Shown here: positions 44,765-54,664 of the stretch, piece by piece
Numbering within the stretch: the stretch's first letter is position 1
Layout of the letters: each line of letters starts with the position of its first letter
Assembly: GCF_022919575.1 (NCBI RefSeq)
Contig: NZ_CP095071.1
Coordinates: 2,046,001-2,110,000 of the forward strand
Direction: 5' to 3'
From: Gracilibacillus salinarum
GTDB lineage: Bacteria; Bacillota; Bacilli; Bacillales; Amphibacillaceae
DNA: 64,000 bases
Translations under genes and position numbers: made by a program
The notes under the pieces: model-generated
The model's input: the letters and a program-made list of their open reading frames with translations, nothing else
Told to the model about the DNA's origin: nothing
Databases searched by the model: none

Positions 44765-46483
44765 TTATGCATCAATGACTTTACTGATACGGTCATCAAC
44801 TTCCGCTTGCAGCTGTTTGACCAGCGCCTTGCTTTGTTCAGATTTAGCTGTTTTCACGCCGAAGTAGCTTTTAATTTTTGGCTCCGTACCAGACGGGCGG
44901 AAGCAAACCCATGCTTCTTCTTCTAATAAAAATTTCATTACATTTTCCTTTGGTAAGGTAATGTCTTCTTCTGACTCTTGTAATGGAAGCTGGCGGATAC
45001 TGCTATGATAGTCCTCTACCGCTATCACTTTCAATCCAGCTAATTGCTCGAACGGTTGTTTTCTAATATCATCCATAATCGCTGCAATTTGTTCTGCGCC
45101 ATCTTTCCCTTTTAACGTTAAAGATTTCATATCTTCGAGGTAATAACCATGACGCTCGTACAATACATCCAGCGCTTCTAACAATGTCTTACCTTGTGCT
45201 TTCCAATAGTTAGCCATCTCACAAGCTGCAACTGCTGCCTGTACTGCATCTTTATCACGGACAAAGTCACCGATCAGATAGCCATAGCTTTCTTCATAAC
45301 CAAAAAGGAAATGGCGGTTATCTGATTCAAATTGTTTTATTTTTTCACCAATAAATTTAAAGCCAGTTAACGTATCTATCGTATCGACGCCATAATAGGA
45401 GGCGATCGCTCTGCCTAATTCTGTCGTTACTATGGTTTTTACCACTTGACCATCTTGTAACTGATCCGCTTCCAACTGTGCTAACGTAAAATCCAGTAAC
45501 AAGGAACCGAGCTGGTTACCTGTCAATACCTGATAGGAGCCTTGGCCGTCTTTCACTGCGACACCAAGACGATCAGCATCCGGATCTGTTCCGATCAGGA
45601 TATCGGCATCTACTTCAGTTCCTTGTGCAATTGCCATTTCAAAAGCTTGATGTTCTTCCGGATTAGGTGATGCAACAGTAGAAAACTCAGGATCAGGTTG
45701 TGCTTGCTCTTTGACAACATGGACGTTTTTAAAACCGATTTGTGCTAATCCTTCTAACACCAAATCATGTGCTGTTCCGTGTAAAGGGGTGAAGACGATA
45801 TTGACTTGATCCTCAGCTGATTGTTTCTGGATCGTTTTCAGTTCCTTTAAATAAGCTGTATCAACAGATTCGCCGATCCACTCCAACAGATCAGCTGACT
45901 CCAATTCTTCTCGTTCTAATACGTTTACTTGCAGCTCATCTTCTACTTTGTCCACTTCATCAATAATAGCTGCTGCTTCTTCGAGTGGAACCTGACCGCC
46001 ATCTGCATTGTACACCTTAAATCCGTTATATTCTGGCGGATTATGACTTGCAGTTATCATAATACCTGCAGCTGTGTGTAAATGACGGACAGCGAAGGAA
46101 AGTAATGGAGTTGGTCTTAATGATTCAAACACATAGGTTTTCACTTTATGCGCGCCTAAAACTCTTGCCGCCTCCACAGCGAATTCCTGCGACATATAAC
46201 GTGAATCATAAGCAATCACCACTCCACGATTCTCTGCATCTTTCACATTTTTTACTATGTAATTCGCGAGGCCTTCTACCGCCTTACGCACCGTATATAT
46301 ATTCATACGATTCGTTCCTGGACCCAGCATCCCGCGCATACCACCAGTTCCAAAGGTTAAATTTTTGTAAAACGAATCTTCTAATTCTTTTTCATTATCT
46401 GACAGCGCGTTCAACTGTTTTAATAAATCTTCATCCAACGTCGCAAACGATGTCCATTTCTTTAATGTATCTTGCCATGACAT
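44765..46483 (-). CDS. pgcA: Alpha-phosphoglucomutase/phosphomannomutase
   Basis: 572-residue enzyme interconverting glucose-1- and glucose-6-phosphate, needed for UDP-glucose, teichoic acids and glycolipids. The phosphoserine loop is ITASHNPPEYNGFKVYN, the Mg loop GTDPDADRLGVAV, the sugar loop GYEESYGYLIGD and the phosphate-binding end FRPSGTEPKIKSYF; GTGGMRGMLGPG lies near the N-terminus. Length close to B. subtilis PgcA (581). Single gene with its own terminator, divergent from the permease gene at 46669. Confidence 0.94.
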   Translation of the reverse strand: MSWQDTLKKWTSFATLDEDLLKQLNALSDNEKELEDSFYKNLTFGTGGMRGMLGPGTNRMNIYTVRKAVEGLANYIVKNVKDAENRGVVIAYDSRYMSQEFAVEAARVLGAHKVKTYVFESLRPTPLLSFAVRHLHTAAGIMITASHNPPEYNGFKVYNADGGQVPLEEAAAIIDEVDKVEDELQVNVLEREELESADLLEWIGESVDTAYLKELKTIQKQSAEDQVNIVFTPLHGTAHDLVLEGLAQIGFKNVHVVKEQAQPDPEFSTVASPNPEEHQAFEMAIAQGTEVDADILIGTDPDADRLGVAVKDGQGSYQVLTGNQLGSLLLDFTLAQLEADQLQDGQVVKTIVTTELGRAIASYYGVDTIDTLTGFKFIGEKIKQFESDNRHFLFGYEESYGYLIGDFVRDKDAVQAAVAACEMANYWKAQGKTLLEALDVLYERHGYYLEDMKSLTLKGKDGAEQIAAIMDDIRKQPFEQLAGLKVIAVEDYHSSIRQLPLQESEEDITLPKENVMKFLLEEEAWVCFRPSGTEPKIKSYFGVKTAKSEQSKALVKQLQAEVDDRISKVIDA

Positions 46484-46668
46484 ACGATTTCCCCCTTAAC
46501 TTACATTATTATAACCCTATAGTAGCATAGTCTTGCTGTTGTTTCTATTTATTTTACATGCATAAACACGTCTAGCAATATGCTGAATAATCCTTTCCAA
46601 CTCTCACAAAAAAATACCATCATTTGTCTATAGATGATAGAATGACAGTATGATAATGAAAAAAGGTT

Positions 46669-47760
46669 GTGAAGCATTTGTTACAGAAGAAAAGCATTAG
46701 AACGCTGATAACATTCATTTTAATTTTCATCTTAGTATATTTAATTTATTTATCACGCTTTATTTTCCAACCGGTTGGGGCATATTTAGCAGCTATCGCC
46801 GTACCAATTATCGGCTCTGGTATCATTTATTATATTACTAGTCCGATCGTGAATTGGCTGTCACGAAAAAAAGTGCCCCGTTTTATTGGAACGATGATTG
46901 TATTCCTGTTAATTATCGCGGTTATCACACTAGTTGTCTTATTCATCGCGCCGATTGTACAACGACAATTTTCCAATTTTGTTGATAGTGTGCCAAAGAT
47001 GGTAAAAAGTGCGCAAGATCTATTTGAGCTGTGGCAGCAGAATCAAAACATTATTCCACCTCAATTTGAAAGTGCACTTCAGAACGTGCTGGATAATATT
47101 AGTGGCTATGCGGAGAAGATCACGACGGGGATTATCAGTGCCATCGGACAAATATTCAGCTTTGTCTTTTCGATTGTCCTGATTCCGTTCTTTCTTTACT
47201 TTATGTTGATGGACGGCTATAAACTGGTACCTTTTGTTTCGAGATTTTTAACTCCGAAAAAAGCGGACAGCTTTAAGACTCTAACAGCTAATATTAATCA
47301 TACGCTGTCATCATTCATCCAAGGACAATTTTTTGTCAGTCTTTGTGTAGGGATCATGCTGTACATTGGATATGTGATCATTAAACTGGATTACTCTCTA
47401 TCCTTGGCTTTGTTCGGTCTCGTCATGAACTTTATACCGTTTATCGGGCCATTCTTATCAGCTATACCAGCGATCATTGTCGGATTCTTCCAGGAACCTA
47501 TGATGGCTGTCTGGGCAACTGTTGTCATGGTAATTGCACAACAGATTGAGAGTAATCTTATCTCGCCAAATATTATGGGAAGGGCTCTCTCGATCCACCC
47601 GTTAACAGTTATCACTTTAATCTTAGCTGCTGGGGGTATCGCTGGATTTTTAGGATTGTTATTTATCATTCCTGCATATGCCGTAGTCAAAACGATTATT
47701 TCGCATTTCTATCAAGAATGGAAAGAAAGACAGCCTGAGAAAGATCCAGATCTGCTGTAA
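46669..47760 (+). CDS. AI-2E (PerM) family permease
   Basis: 363-residue membrane protein with about eight helices and the family hallmarks: FIAPIVQRQFSNFVDSVPK, the long amphipathic middle, and GLVMNFIPFIGPFLSAIPA and VMVIAQQIESNLISPNIMGRALSIHP. Members are called AI-2 exporters or Na+/H+ antiporters; the role here is open. The start is doubtful: GTG 46669 is only 2 nt from AAAAGG, and TTG 46678 is better spaced. Confidence 0.87.
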   Translation: MKHLLQKKSIRTLITFILIFILVYLIYLSRFIFQPVGAYLAAIAVPIIGSGIIYYITSPIVNWLSRKKVPRFIGTMIVFLLIIAVITLVVLFIAPIVQRQFSNFVDSVPKMVKSAQDLFELWQQNQNIIPPQFESALQNVLDNISGYAEKITTGIISAIGQIFSFVFSIVLIPFFLYFMLMDGYKLVPFVSRFLTPKKADSFKTLTANINHTLSSFIQGQFFVSLCVGIMLYIGYVIIKLDYSLSLALFGLVMNFIPFIGPFLSAIPAIIVGFFQEPMMAVWATVVMVIAQQIESNLISPNIMGRALSIHPLTVITLILAAGGIAGFLGLLFIIPAYAVVKTIISHFYQEWKERQPEKDPDLL

Positions 47761-47836
47761 TGCTGTTCAACATAGGGTATGATGGCTTATTGCCAGTGAA
47801 GTGGCAATAGCCTTTATCCCTAGTTATTGCAAAGGA

Positions 47837-48352
47837 TTATAACTTTTTTGCCATAATGTACATAATTTGCTCGTCATCTCCGAAATATAAAGAATAGGAA
47901 CCTCTTGATTCAAATCCCATATTTTTATGAAAATCGATGGCATTTTTATTTTTTCGCCATACTCCCAGCCATATTTCACTTTTTTGACGCTCTTTGGCAA
48001 TATCTATCGATTTGTCCAGCAATACTCTCCCTAAACCCATGCTTCTGTAATTATTTTTTATATAAATGCGTTCTATTTCTAATGCGTTATCATTGACGTT
48101 ATAAGTTTGAGCTTCTGCTTCATTAATTTTTAAGTAACCGGCGAGGTTATTGTCTACATACTGGAATAAAAAGGTTGATGATGGGTTGGATAATTCTTTG
48201 GTGAGTTGATCTACGTTGAAGGCATTCTCCAAATATTCATTTATGTTTTCGGGAGTATTTAAATGGCTATAAGTTTCGTTATACGTATCTGTGCCTATCT
48301 CTTGTAACAAATACAAGTCATCGATTGTACATTGTCTGATACTTGTCTTCAC
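47837..48352 (-). CDS. paiA: Spermine/spermidine N-acetyltransferase PaiA
   Basis: 171-residue GNAT acetyltransferase, nearly the length of B. subtilis PaiA (172) and similar throughout: LNTPENINEYLENAFNVDQL, LEIERIYIKNNYRSMGLGRV (acetyl-CoA loop) and IWLGVWRKNKNAIDFHKNMG. PaiA acetylates polyamines and influences sporulation and protease genes. The start is the GTG at 48352 (KTSIRQC follows) with AAAGGAG 6 nt ahead. paiB is not adjacent, unlike in B. subtilis. Convergent with the AI-2E-family gene; a weak GGCTTATTGCCA/TGGCAATAGCC hairpin lies between. Confidence 0.87.
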   Translation of the reverse strand: MKTSIRQCTIDDLYLLQEIGTDTYNETYSHLNTPENINEYLENAFNVDQLTKELSNPSSTFLFQYVDNNLAGYLKINEAEAQTYNVNDNALEIERIYIKNNYRSMGLGRVLLDKSIDIAKERQKSEIWLGVWRKNKNAIDFHKNMGFESRGSYSLYFGDDEQIMYIMAKKL

Positions 48353-48439
48353 ATAACCAGCTCCTTTTGAAATTTTTAGCAAAAAATATTGCTAATGTTT
48401 TAAGTATATTTCGATATTGCGATTCCGTCAATGGAAGCG

Positions 48440-48905
48440 GAATCAAATCTGTGTGAAATTTTTGTTACAATGATGCGTTTCTTTGTAAAACTAAGGATCT
48501 AAACCGCTCTGATTCAAGAGAATTACCGCATATTTCCTGCGCTTAAATGAAGTTCTTCACCGGTAGTCTCCGTTCATAGTATTCGTGTAAGTATAATGTT
48601 TTGCAGAAATTATATGATATTATTGAACACGGTTGATTACCATTCTTATAAGAGTTATTACTTAGTGCAGATGGGCCGTTACTCAGAGCTCAAAACCACT
48701 GAAAATATTCTATAAAACTTGTTTCTATCGATCATAACCCCCTTAGCTTTCTGCTGTTTTAACGAATGTCTCAAAAGGACATAGATACCTGACATTCTTT
48801 ATCAATTGCTTCAACTCTTTTTTTTTCTGAAAAAGTAAACACTTCACTCCAACTTATTCAGCATGATTACTTCTACGACTGTACTTATATACTTTCTTTG
48901 CTTAT
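48440..48905. repeat. Large hairpin element, copy 8 (degenerate)
   Basis: Only traces remain: an arm and spacer piece (CGCATATTTCCTGCGCTTAA, 48530, from hairpin A), a GTAGTCTCCG fragment, and a good outer end CATGATTACTTCTACGACTG with TACTTATATACTTTC (48858). Everything between is rearranged AT-rich DNA. No gene in 48353-48950. Confidence 0.6.
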
Positions 48906-48946
48906 AAAAAAGACCCTGTTCCTTTTTGTAAGGAACAGGGTCTTTT
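48906..48946 (-). terminator. Terminator of the TRAP operon
   Basis: AAAAGACCCTGTTCC and GGAACAGGGTCTTTT pair across TTTTTGTAA. Confidence 0.9.
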
Positions 48947-48950
48947 AGAA

Positions 48951-50069
48951 TTATTCGCCTTCAACTGCTGCGATTTCTTCTTTTAATTTGTCATAAATAG
49001 CTGGGTCAATACCTTCTACTTCGTTTTTGTAGTATTCGTGTACTGGCTCTGCAGCTTTTTTGAATTCAGCAATTTGCTCATCTGTTAATTCGATGATTTC
49101 CGTTGGGTTTTCTTCGTCTGCTTTAATCGCTTCTAAACCTGCTTCATTTTGAGCTTTTTGTTCATCGAATACCCAATCTTGCATTTCTGTAACTGTTTCA
49201 TCCACTATTTCCTTAACATTGTCATCAAGTCCATTATACCACTCTGTATTTACAGTAGTCATTGCTACATAGTTGTTATGGTGAGAGATAGTGATTGTAT
49301 CTTGAACTTCATGGAAACTTGCTGATTCAATAAAGAATAACGGGTTCTCTTGTGCATCAACTGTTTCCCGATCTAGTGCTGTATACAACTCACTCCAGCT
49401 TAATGATTGTACAGTTGCACCATAAGCATCATATGTTTCACGCATTAATGGAGATTCCTGTACACGCATGTTCAAGCCTTCCCAGTCAGATGGAGACTCG
49501 ATCCCAACATTACTAGTCCAAGCCATTGCACCTTCTGTCCAGAATGAAAGTGGAGAAATACTATGTTCCTCATACTTAGCACGAAGATCTGTATTTAGAG
49601 CTTCACTAGTTGTTAATACTTCTTGAACTTTTTCTGGTTCAGATGGGAAGAAATAGTGTAGTGAGAAAATCTGACCATCTGGTACTTGACCACCCGTAAA
49701 ACCTGGTGACATCACTGCTAACTGAACGCCACCTTGTTGTAATAATTGTGCCTGGTCTACTTCGCTACCTAACGCACCATATTCCAATGGTTCTACTGTA
49801 ATAGCTCCACCAGACTTCTCATTAATACGTTTAGCAAATTCTGCTGCATATTCGTATTGTACTTCACCTTGAAGCTCTTCTGTTACAAATTGCCATGACT
49901 GTTCTTCAAACTCACCTGAAGCTTCTTCTCCGCCTTCAGATCCTGTATCTTCTCCAGAGTTTCCTTCTTCAGTGCCTTCTTCTTCGCCTCCACCACACGC
50001 TACTAGTACAAAACTAAGCGTCAGAATGGAAAGTAACATGAGTAAATACTTTTTGTTTAAAATGACCAT
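48951..50069 (-). CDS. dctP: TRAP transporter substrate-binding lipoprotein DctP
   Basis: 372 residues. Lipoprotein signal peptide with lipobox VLVAC (Cys25), a Glu/Gly-rich linker, then the DctP fold: YGALGSEVDQAQLLQQGGVQLAVMSPG, WTSNVGIESPSDWEGLNMRVQESPLMRETYDAYGA (with the conserved Arg that binds the ligand carboxylate) and ETVDAQENPLFF. It catches an acid, probably an organic or sugar acid, outside the membrane and delivers it to DctQM. It is the last gene of the operon, whereas dctP is more often first. Ribosome site AGGGGG is very near the chosen ATG. Confidence 0.92.
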   Translation of the reverse strand: MVILNKKYLLMLLSILTLSFVLVACGGGEEEGTEEGNSGEDTGSEGGEEASGEFEEQSWQFVTEELQGEVQYEYAAEFAKRINEKSGGAITVEPLEYGALGSEVDQAQLLQQGGVQLAVMSPGFTGGQVPDGQIFSLHYFFPSEPEKVQEVLTTSEALNTDLRAKYEEHSISPLSFWTEGAMAWTSNVGIESPSDWEGLNMRVQESPLMRETYDAYGATVQSLSWSELYTALDRETVDAQENPLFFIESASFHEVQDTITISHHNNYVAMTTVNTEWYNGLDDNVKEIVDETVTEMQDWVFDEQKAQNEAGLEAIKADEENPTEIIELTDEQIAEFKKAAEPVHEYYKNEVEGIDPAIYDKLKEEIAAVEGE

Positions 50070-50138
50070 TACCCCCTGTGTAATTTAATAAAATATTTTA
50101 TATAAAGTGAACAGCTTATTGCTGCTCACTTTACTAAC

Positions 50139-51410
50139 TTAAATTAATGCTAATGATAATTGCGGGAACAGAATTAGCAACACGCCAATCACCAGTAACA
50201 TAATAATAAACGGCGGTGTACTCCTGATAACCTCCAGATATGGTTTCTTAAATACCGCACTGGCAGTAAATATATCGACACCAAATGGTGGGGTTGCTGA
50301 ACCTAATGCTGCCTGGAATGTAATAATAATACCTAAGTGTATTAAATCGACACCTGCAGTCTCAGCTGCTGGTACAAAAATAGGCGTCAGAATTAATATA
50401 ACGACAATTGGGTCAACAAACATACAACCCACAAAGAAAAAGATACTAACAATTAATAATACATATAGTGCACTAGGATCTGATCCCAATACAGTTTCTG
50501 TTATCTGTTGTGGTATACGAGCATAACCTAAAACCCAAGTAAATAACTGACCACCAGCAACTAGAATAAATACTGCTGAAGTAACCAATCCTGTAGATAA
50601 TGCGATACTAGGAAGCTTTCTCCACGGAATTGTTTTGTACACTAACACTTCTAAAATAATGGCATATAATACGGAAATACCAGATGCTTCAACCGGTGTA
50701 AAGTACCCCATGTAAATACCACCAACGATAATTACAGGGAAACCTAAAGGTAATAAAGATCTTCTGAAAAATTTGAATCTGTCTGGCCAAGAAACTTTTT
50801 CTGCTAATGGAATATTTTTAACCTTTGCATAGATTACACTATAGATGGCAAACGCTAAAAATACCATTACCCCCGGTATAATACCTGCAATAAACAAGTC
50901 TCCGACAGATACACCAGAACCTGCTGCCAAAGCATAAATAATCATCCCAATACTTGGTGGTACCAATAATGCCACGTCACTGGAGTTAATAATTAATGCA
51001 ATTGCACTAGAGTCACGATATCCTATTTTTAATAATTTCTCTCTCATTGGACGTCCGATTGCTACAACAGTTGCTTGTGTTGATCCGGAAATCGCACCAA
51101 AAAGCGTACAAGCTGCAGCGGTTGTAACCGCATATCCACCACGAATATGACCAACAAACGCTCCAATGAAGTCTAACAAACGCTGGGAAGTTTTTCCTGA
51201 GGTCATAATGTCAGCCGCAAATATAAATAACGGCACACATAGTAATACAGGTGATTCGATACCTGTTAAGAGCTGTTTCATTAATAAATCCATACTTAAA
51301 TTGGGATTATAAATTAACATGATGATGACTGGTGCAATAATTAACGGTATCATCATCGGAAAATTCAACAGCAATAATACAATCATTATTGATAACAAAG
51401 TCGTTAACAT
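50139..51410 (-). CDS. dctM: TRAP transporter large permease DctM
   Basis: 423 residues, about eleven to twelve helices, sodium-coupled transport subunit. Typical blocks: GIESPVLLCVPLFIFAADIM, GAISGSTQATVVAIGRPM, INSSDVALLVPPSIGMIIYA and the C-terminal half LGSATPPFGVDIFTA. GGAGAGG stands 7 nt before the ATG. Between dctQ (26 bp) and dctP (69 bp). Confidence 0.93.
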   Translation of the reverse strand: MLTTLLSIMIVLLLLNFPMMIPLIIAPVIIMLIYNPNLSMDLLMKQLLTGIESPVLLCVPLFIFAADIMTSGKTSQRLLDFIGAFVGHIRGGYAVTTAAACTLFGAISGSTQATVVAIGRPMREKLLKIGYRDSSAIALIINSSDVALLVPPSIGMIIYALAAGSGVSVGDLFIAGIIPGVMVFLAFAIYSVIYAKVKNIPLAEKVSWPDRFKFFRRSLLPLGFPVIIVGGIYMGYFTPVEASGISVLYAIILEVLVYKTIPWRKLPSIALSTGLVTSAVFILVAGGQLFTWVLGYARIPQQITETVLGSDPSALYVLLIVSIFFFVGCMFVDPIVVILILTPIFVPAAETAGVDLIHLGIIITFQAALGSATPPFGVDIFTASAVFKKPYLEVIRSTPPFIIMLLVIGVLLILFPQLSLALI

Positions 51411-51436
51411 AGTCTTTTCCTCTCCACATTGACTTT

Positions 51437-52006
51437 TTAGATAGAAATATCTTCCATCTTAATATCTTTTTTCTCTTCATCATTATAATCTACAGCATCG
51501 ATTCCTAAATACACTTTGTCTTTCGCCTTCTTAGTGAAGTTAATAAATGTATTACGCAAGAATTGAATCCCTGCAGAAATAAAACCGATTGGAATAATTA
51601 CAGACATAAAATAGCGAGGTACTTCGAGTGAAGTTGTAATCGCTCCTGTTTCATATTCAAACATTACGAAATTAAACGTAAAGTATGCCATTACGAACAT
51701 CACAATGGCTGTCACAAAATTAATGATAATCATCATGACTTTACGAACTTTAAAAGGTGCAAAATCATAAAATGCTGACATACTGATATGACGACCTTTT
51801 CTTGCTGCGTAAGAAATTCCGATGAATGTCGCAATGACAATAGCGAATTTACTCACTTCATATGCAAAATAAAAGGCACCGGAACTAAAGATTTCACGTG
51901 CAATGACGTTTCCTACTATCATAATTGAGATAAGTATAATAGAAAAACTTAGTATAAATTCTTCTAATTTCATGATGAATTTGTCTAACAACTGAAATAC
52001 TTTCAA
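51437..52006 (-). CDS. dctQ: TRAP transporter small permease DctQ
   Basis: 189 residues, four helices, which pairs with DctM. Conserved region: ISYAARKGRHISMSAFYD, then the hydrophobic third and fourth helices. I choose the TTG at 52006 because the strong GAGGAGG (52016-52022) lies 9 nt before it; the earlier ATG at 52033 is upstream of that site. First gene of the operon. A palindromic site is about 70 bp upstream. Confidence 0.85.
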   Translation of the reverse strand: MKVFQLLDKFIMKLEEFILSFSIILISIMIVGNVIAREIFSSGAFYFAYEVSKFAIVIATFIGISYAARKGRHISMSAFYDFAPFKVRKVMMIIINFVTAIVMFVMAYFTFNFVMFEYETGAITTSLEVPRYFMSVIIPIGFISAGIQFLRNTFINFTKKAKDKVYLGIDAVDYNDEEKKDIKMEDISI

Positions 52007-52071
52007 CCTTTTTTTCCTCCTCAAAGGATTCATTTCAAATACCGAAATTTTTTCATAATAATAATGTTACA

Positions 52072-52088
52072 GAATTGTTGCAACATTC
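52072..52088. promoter_or_regulatory. Palindromic operator candidate before the TRAP operon
   Basis: GAATTGTTGCAACATTC is a 17-bp near-palindrome (core TGTTGCAACA perfect) in the region between dctQ and the divergent small gene. Its size and place suggest a LacI or GntR type repressor site; no regulator gene is close. The rest of 52007-52321 has no gene I can support. Confidence 0.4.
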
Positions 52089-52321
52089 ACAAATGTACTA
52101 TACCCTTATTCAGCGCAAATAAACCACAAATTTTCTGACTACGTAAAAATGTTCTTCAATCATGGATATATGATGGCATTTCCTCATAAATAATCAAGAA
52201 TACTCAAAAATTGGTAGCTATTTACCCAAACGTGACCTATAATATGGAAATCGCATTAATCTTGCTTATTAACTGGATCTGTTTTACGCTTAAGAAAACG
52301 ATTGATGGAGGCTTGAGGCAT

Positions 52322-52504
52322 ATGAACCGTAAGGAAATCGAGGCTGAGATTGAGGATTTAAAGGCGGACTATGCAAGACTTTCGGCTGATTTAGAGAAGC
52401 TTGTGTACGTAGGAGGAAGAACGGAACATAACGAGGATGAGCTGGAACGACTTGCTGAGCAGATTGCTGGATTAAGAAAACAGTTGCAACATACGAAGGA
52501 ATAA
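52322..52504 (+). CDS. Small coiled-coil protein, SE1832-like
   Basis: 60 residues: NRKEIEAEIEDLKADYARLS followed by a centre with VYVGGR and a second helix LERLAEQIAGLRKQL. Heptad hydrophobics suggest a helical hairpin or coiled coil. This matches the small SE1832 family of Firmicutes, function unknown. The ATG at 52322 has GGAGG 10 nt upstream; the frame open further upstream is not supported. Confidence 0.75.
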   Translation: MNRKEIEAEIEDLKADYARLSADLEKLVYVGGRTEHNEDELERLAEQIAGLRKQLQHTKE

Positions 52505-52508
52505 GTTA

Positions 52509-52612
52509 GAAAAGCCGGGCATACCCCGCCCGGTCCTATATTATGGGAACTCAACTTACAATTCAATATAATTACTGCTGTGACTGCACTCTTATACCTT
52601 CTTGTCTGATTA
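52509..52612. repeat. Large hairpin element, copy 9 (ends only)
   Basis: The left hairpin GCCGGGCATACCCCGCCCGG is joined almost directly to the right outer end (CTATATTATGGGAACTCAAC and AATTACTGCTGTGACTGC). The whole core is gone, as after a precise deletion between the inner repeats. Confidence 0.7.
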
Positions 52613-52620
52613 GAAAGACT

Positions 52621-52653
52621 TTAAAAGGCTAGCCAAGTGGCTAGCCTTTTTCG
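52621..52653 (-). terminator. Terminator of the antiporter gene
   Basis: AAAAGGCTAGCC and GGCTAGCCTTTTT pair across AAGT; overlaps the stop codon. Confidence 0.85.
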
Positions 52654-54488
52654 TTGCGTTGTTCTTCTAATTTCTCTTTAATTTTATTAAATTCTTTACT
52701 TGGCGGTGTCATGCTGACGATAGTATCTCCTGGTGAGGCAGATATTTCTACGTCATTTGTAAAGAAAGTGATTTGTTTCGATTGCTTTAAGATAAACAAC
52801 AGAATCGTTTCTTCATGACGATCTTCTAAATAATCTTTATAACGGTATTGATCTGTCAGCGATGTTTTGCGCATAACATAACCGCTTTTCATTTTATATT
52901 TTAATTCTTCGATGCCCTCCATTGGTGAAAAGACTTCTCTTCCCCCAATCGTATGGTCAATATCGTTAATTTGATCACCGCTGTGACTTTGATTAGGTAA
53001 TCGGAAAACATTTTTACGACCGAACTCTGGTAAGAACGTTGAACAAACCAAAGCGTTATACGCGTCATATTCTGTCGAAGCTAATAAATAATCATACGGT
53101 GTAAAATTCATCGTATATTCCGTCTGCTCCGACAATATCTCACAATGATTATGCGGTATGCCGGCTTTTCGGGCACGCTGCAGACGGTCCCATGAAGAGT
53201 CAACTACTACAGATGGAATATCGAGCTCCTGCATCACCTTCACTAGCGCGTTCGAAAAACGGTTGGAACCGACAATTAACACGCCCGGGTTTCCTTCTGC
53301 TGACAGGTTCAGCTTTTTGGCCAGCCAGCCGATGGAGAATCCATGGACCACAACCGTTGAAAAAACAAGTGCGAAGGTTAGCGGTGTAATAAGTGACGCA
53401 CCATCAAATCCTTCATCTGCCAATATCGAGGCAAAATAACTTGCTACAGTTAGTGCCACAATACCTCTTGGCGCAATCCAGCCGACTAATGTTTTTTCCC
53501 TCAGATTCAAACCTGAATTAACTGTCGAAAGAAAAACGGAAAGTGGTCGAACGACAAATAGCATTAATAATACAAAACCGATAATTTCCGGTCGAAACAC
53601 ATCCATTAATGTCTCCGTTGTTAAGGAGGACGTTAATAGGATAAATACCGTTGATATGAGTAAGATCGAAATATTTTCTTTGAAATGGCGCATGTCTTTG
53701 ATCGAGGATATTCCTAAATTCGCCATAGTCATCCCCATCGCTGTAACAGCTAGTAATCCTGTTTCATGTTTCACTTCATCAGCAAGAATAAAACAGGCAA
53801 TAACCGCTACGAATACAGCAGGTGATTTTAGAAATTCTGGAACATGACCCGACTCGAACATCCAGGCGACCACTTTTCCAAATATATAACCAAGGACAAC
53901 TGCGAATAACGCCGCCAGTAAGAACAAGAACAAGGAAGTCGCATCTCGCCCATCTGCTGAAAGGAAAAGAATAAACTCAAATGCGAATATGGCGACTAAC
54001 GCACCGAATGGGTCAACAATGATTCCTTCCCATTTTAATATTTTGGCAGGTTTCGGCTTTAATTTTGATTGTCTTAATAGTGGTAAAATAACAGTAGGAC
54101 CTGTTACAATAAAGATACCACCAATGACAAAGGCAACCGCCCACGACATGCCTGCAACAAAATGAGCAGCGACAGAGCCTAAGATCCATGCTATAAAGGC
54201 CCCCCATGTTACGATCCGAAAGACAGGCTTCCCTAATCCTTTGACTTCCTTAAAATTAAGATTAAGACTTCCCTCAAACAGAATGATTGCAACTGCAATG
54301 GAGATAAATGGACGATACATATCCCCAAATGCCTCTTCCGGATTCATCAAACCAAATACAGGTCCGACTAACAACCCGGCAATCGACATCACAACAATCG
54401 CCGGTAATTGAAATTTCCAGGCCAGCCATTGCGAGCCGATGCCGAGAACTGCTACCAGCATAAGTATTAATAATAAAGAGTCCATCAT
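52641..54488 (-). CDS. Monovalent cation:proton antiporter (NhaP/KefB type) with C-terminal regulatory domain
   Basis: 615 residues: twelve or so helices (1-390) with IILFEGSLNLNFKE, GGIFIVTGPTVILPLL and WEGIIVDPFGALVAI, where the Thr-Gly-Pro and the Asp-Pro residues form the ion site, and WIAPRGIVALTVAS. A cytoplasmic Rossmann-like (GVLIVGSNRFSNALVKVM) and a TrkA-C-like domain (QITFFTNDVEISASPGDTI) follow, as in regulated antiporters. Probable role: Na+ or K+ for H+ exchange in salt or alkaline stress. Ion unknown from sequence. Confidence 0.88.
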   Translation of the reverse strand: MMDSLLLILMLVAVLGIGSQWLAWKFQLPAIVVMSIAGLLVGPVFGLMNPEEAFGDMYRPFISIAVAIILFEGSLNLNFKEVKGLGKPVFRIVTWGAFIAWILGSVAAHFVAGMSWAVAFVIGGIFIVTGPTVILPLLRQSKLKPKPAKILKWEGIIVDPFGALVAIFAFEFILFLSADGRDATSLFLFLLAALFAVVLGYIFGKVVAWMFESGHVPEFLKSPAVFVAVIACFILADEVKHETGLLAVTAMGMTMANLGISSIKDMRHFKENISILLISTVFILLTSSLTTETLMDVFRPEIIGFVLLMLFVVRPLSVFLSTVNSGLNLREKTLVGWIAPRGIVALTVASYFASILADEGFDGASLITPLTFALVFSTVVVHGFSIGWLAKKLNLSAEGNPGVLIVGSNRFSNALVKVMQELDIPSVVVDSSWDRLQRARKAGIPHNHCEILSEQTEYTMNFTPYDYLLASTEYDAYNALVCSTFLPEFGRKNVFRLPNQSHSGDQINDIDHTIGGREVFSPMEGIEELKYKMKSGYVMRKTSLTDQYRYKDYLEDRHEETILLFILKQSKQITFFTNDVEISASPGDTIVSMTPPSKEFNKIKEKLEEQRNEKG

Positions 54489-54664
54489 TATCCCCCTATC
54501 TGTTTTCTTATCTATCTATATCTGATCTTTTTTTACACACAAGATAGCATTATTTTAAAGGTTAAAAGAATAGATGTAAATCATTTTATTTCGAGCAATT
54601 TTTACCTGCATGGATACACGGAACATGTTAAGATAAAATTTGAATGATATAAAGGATGGTTCAG

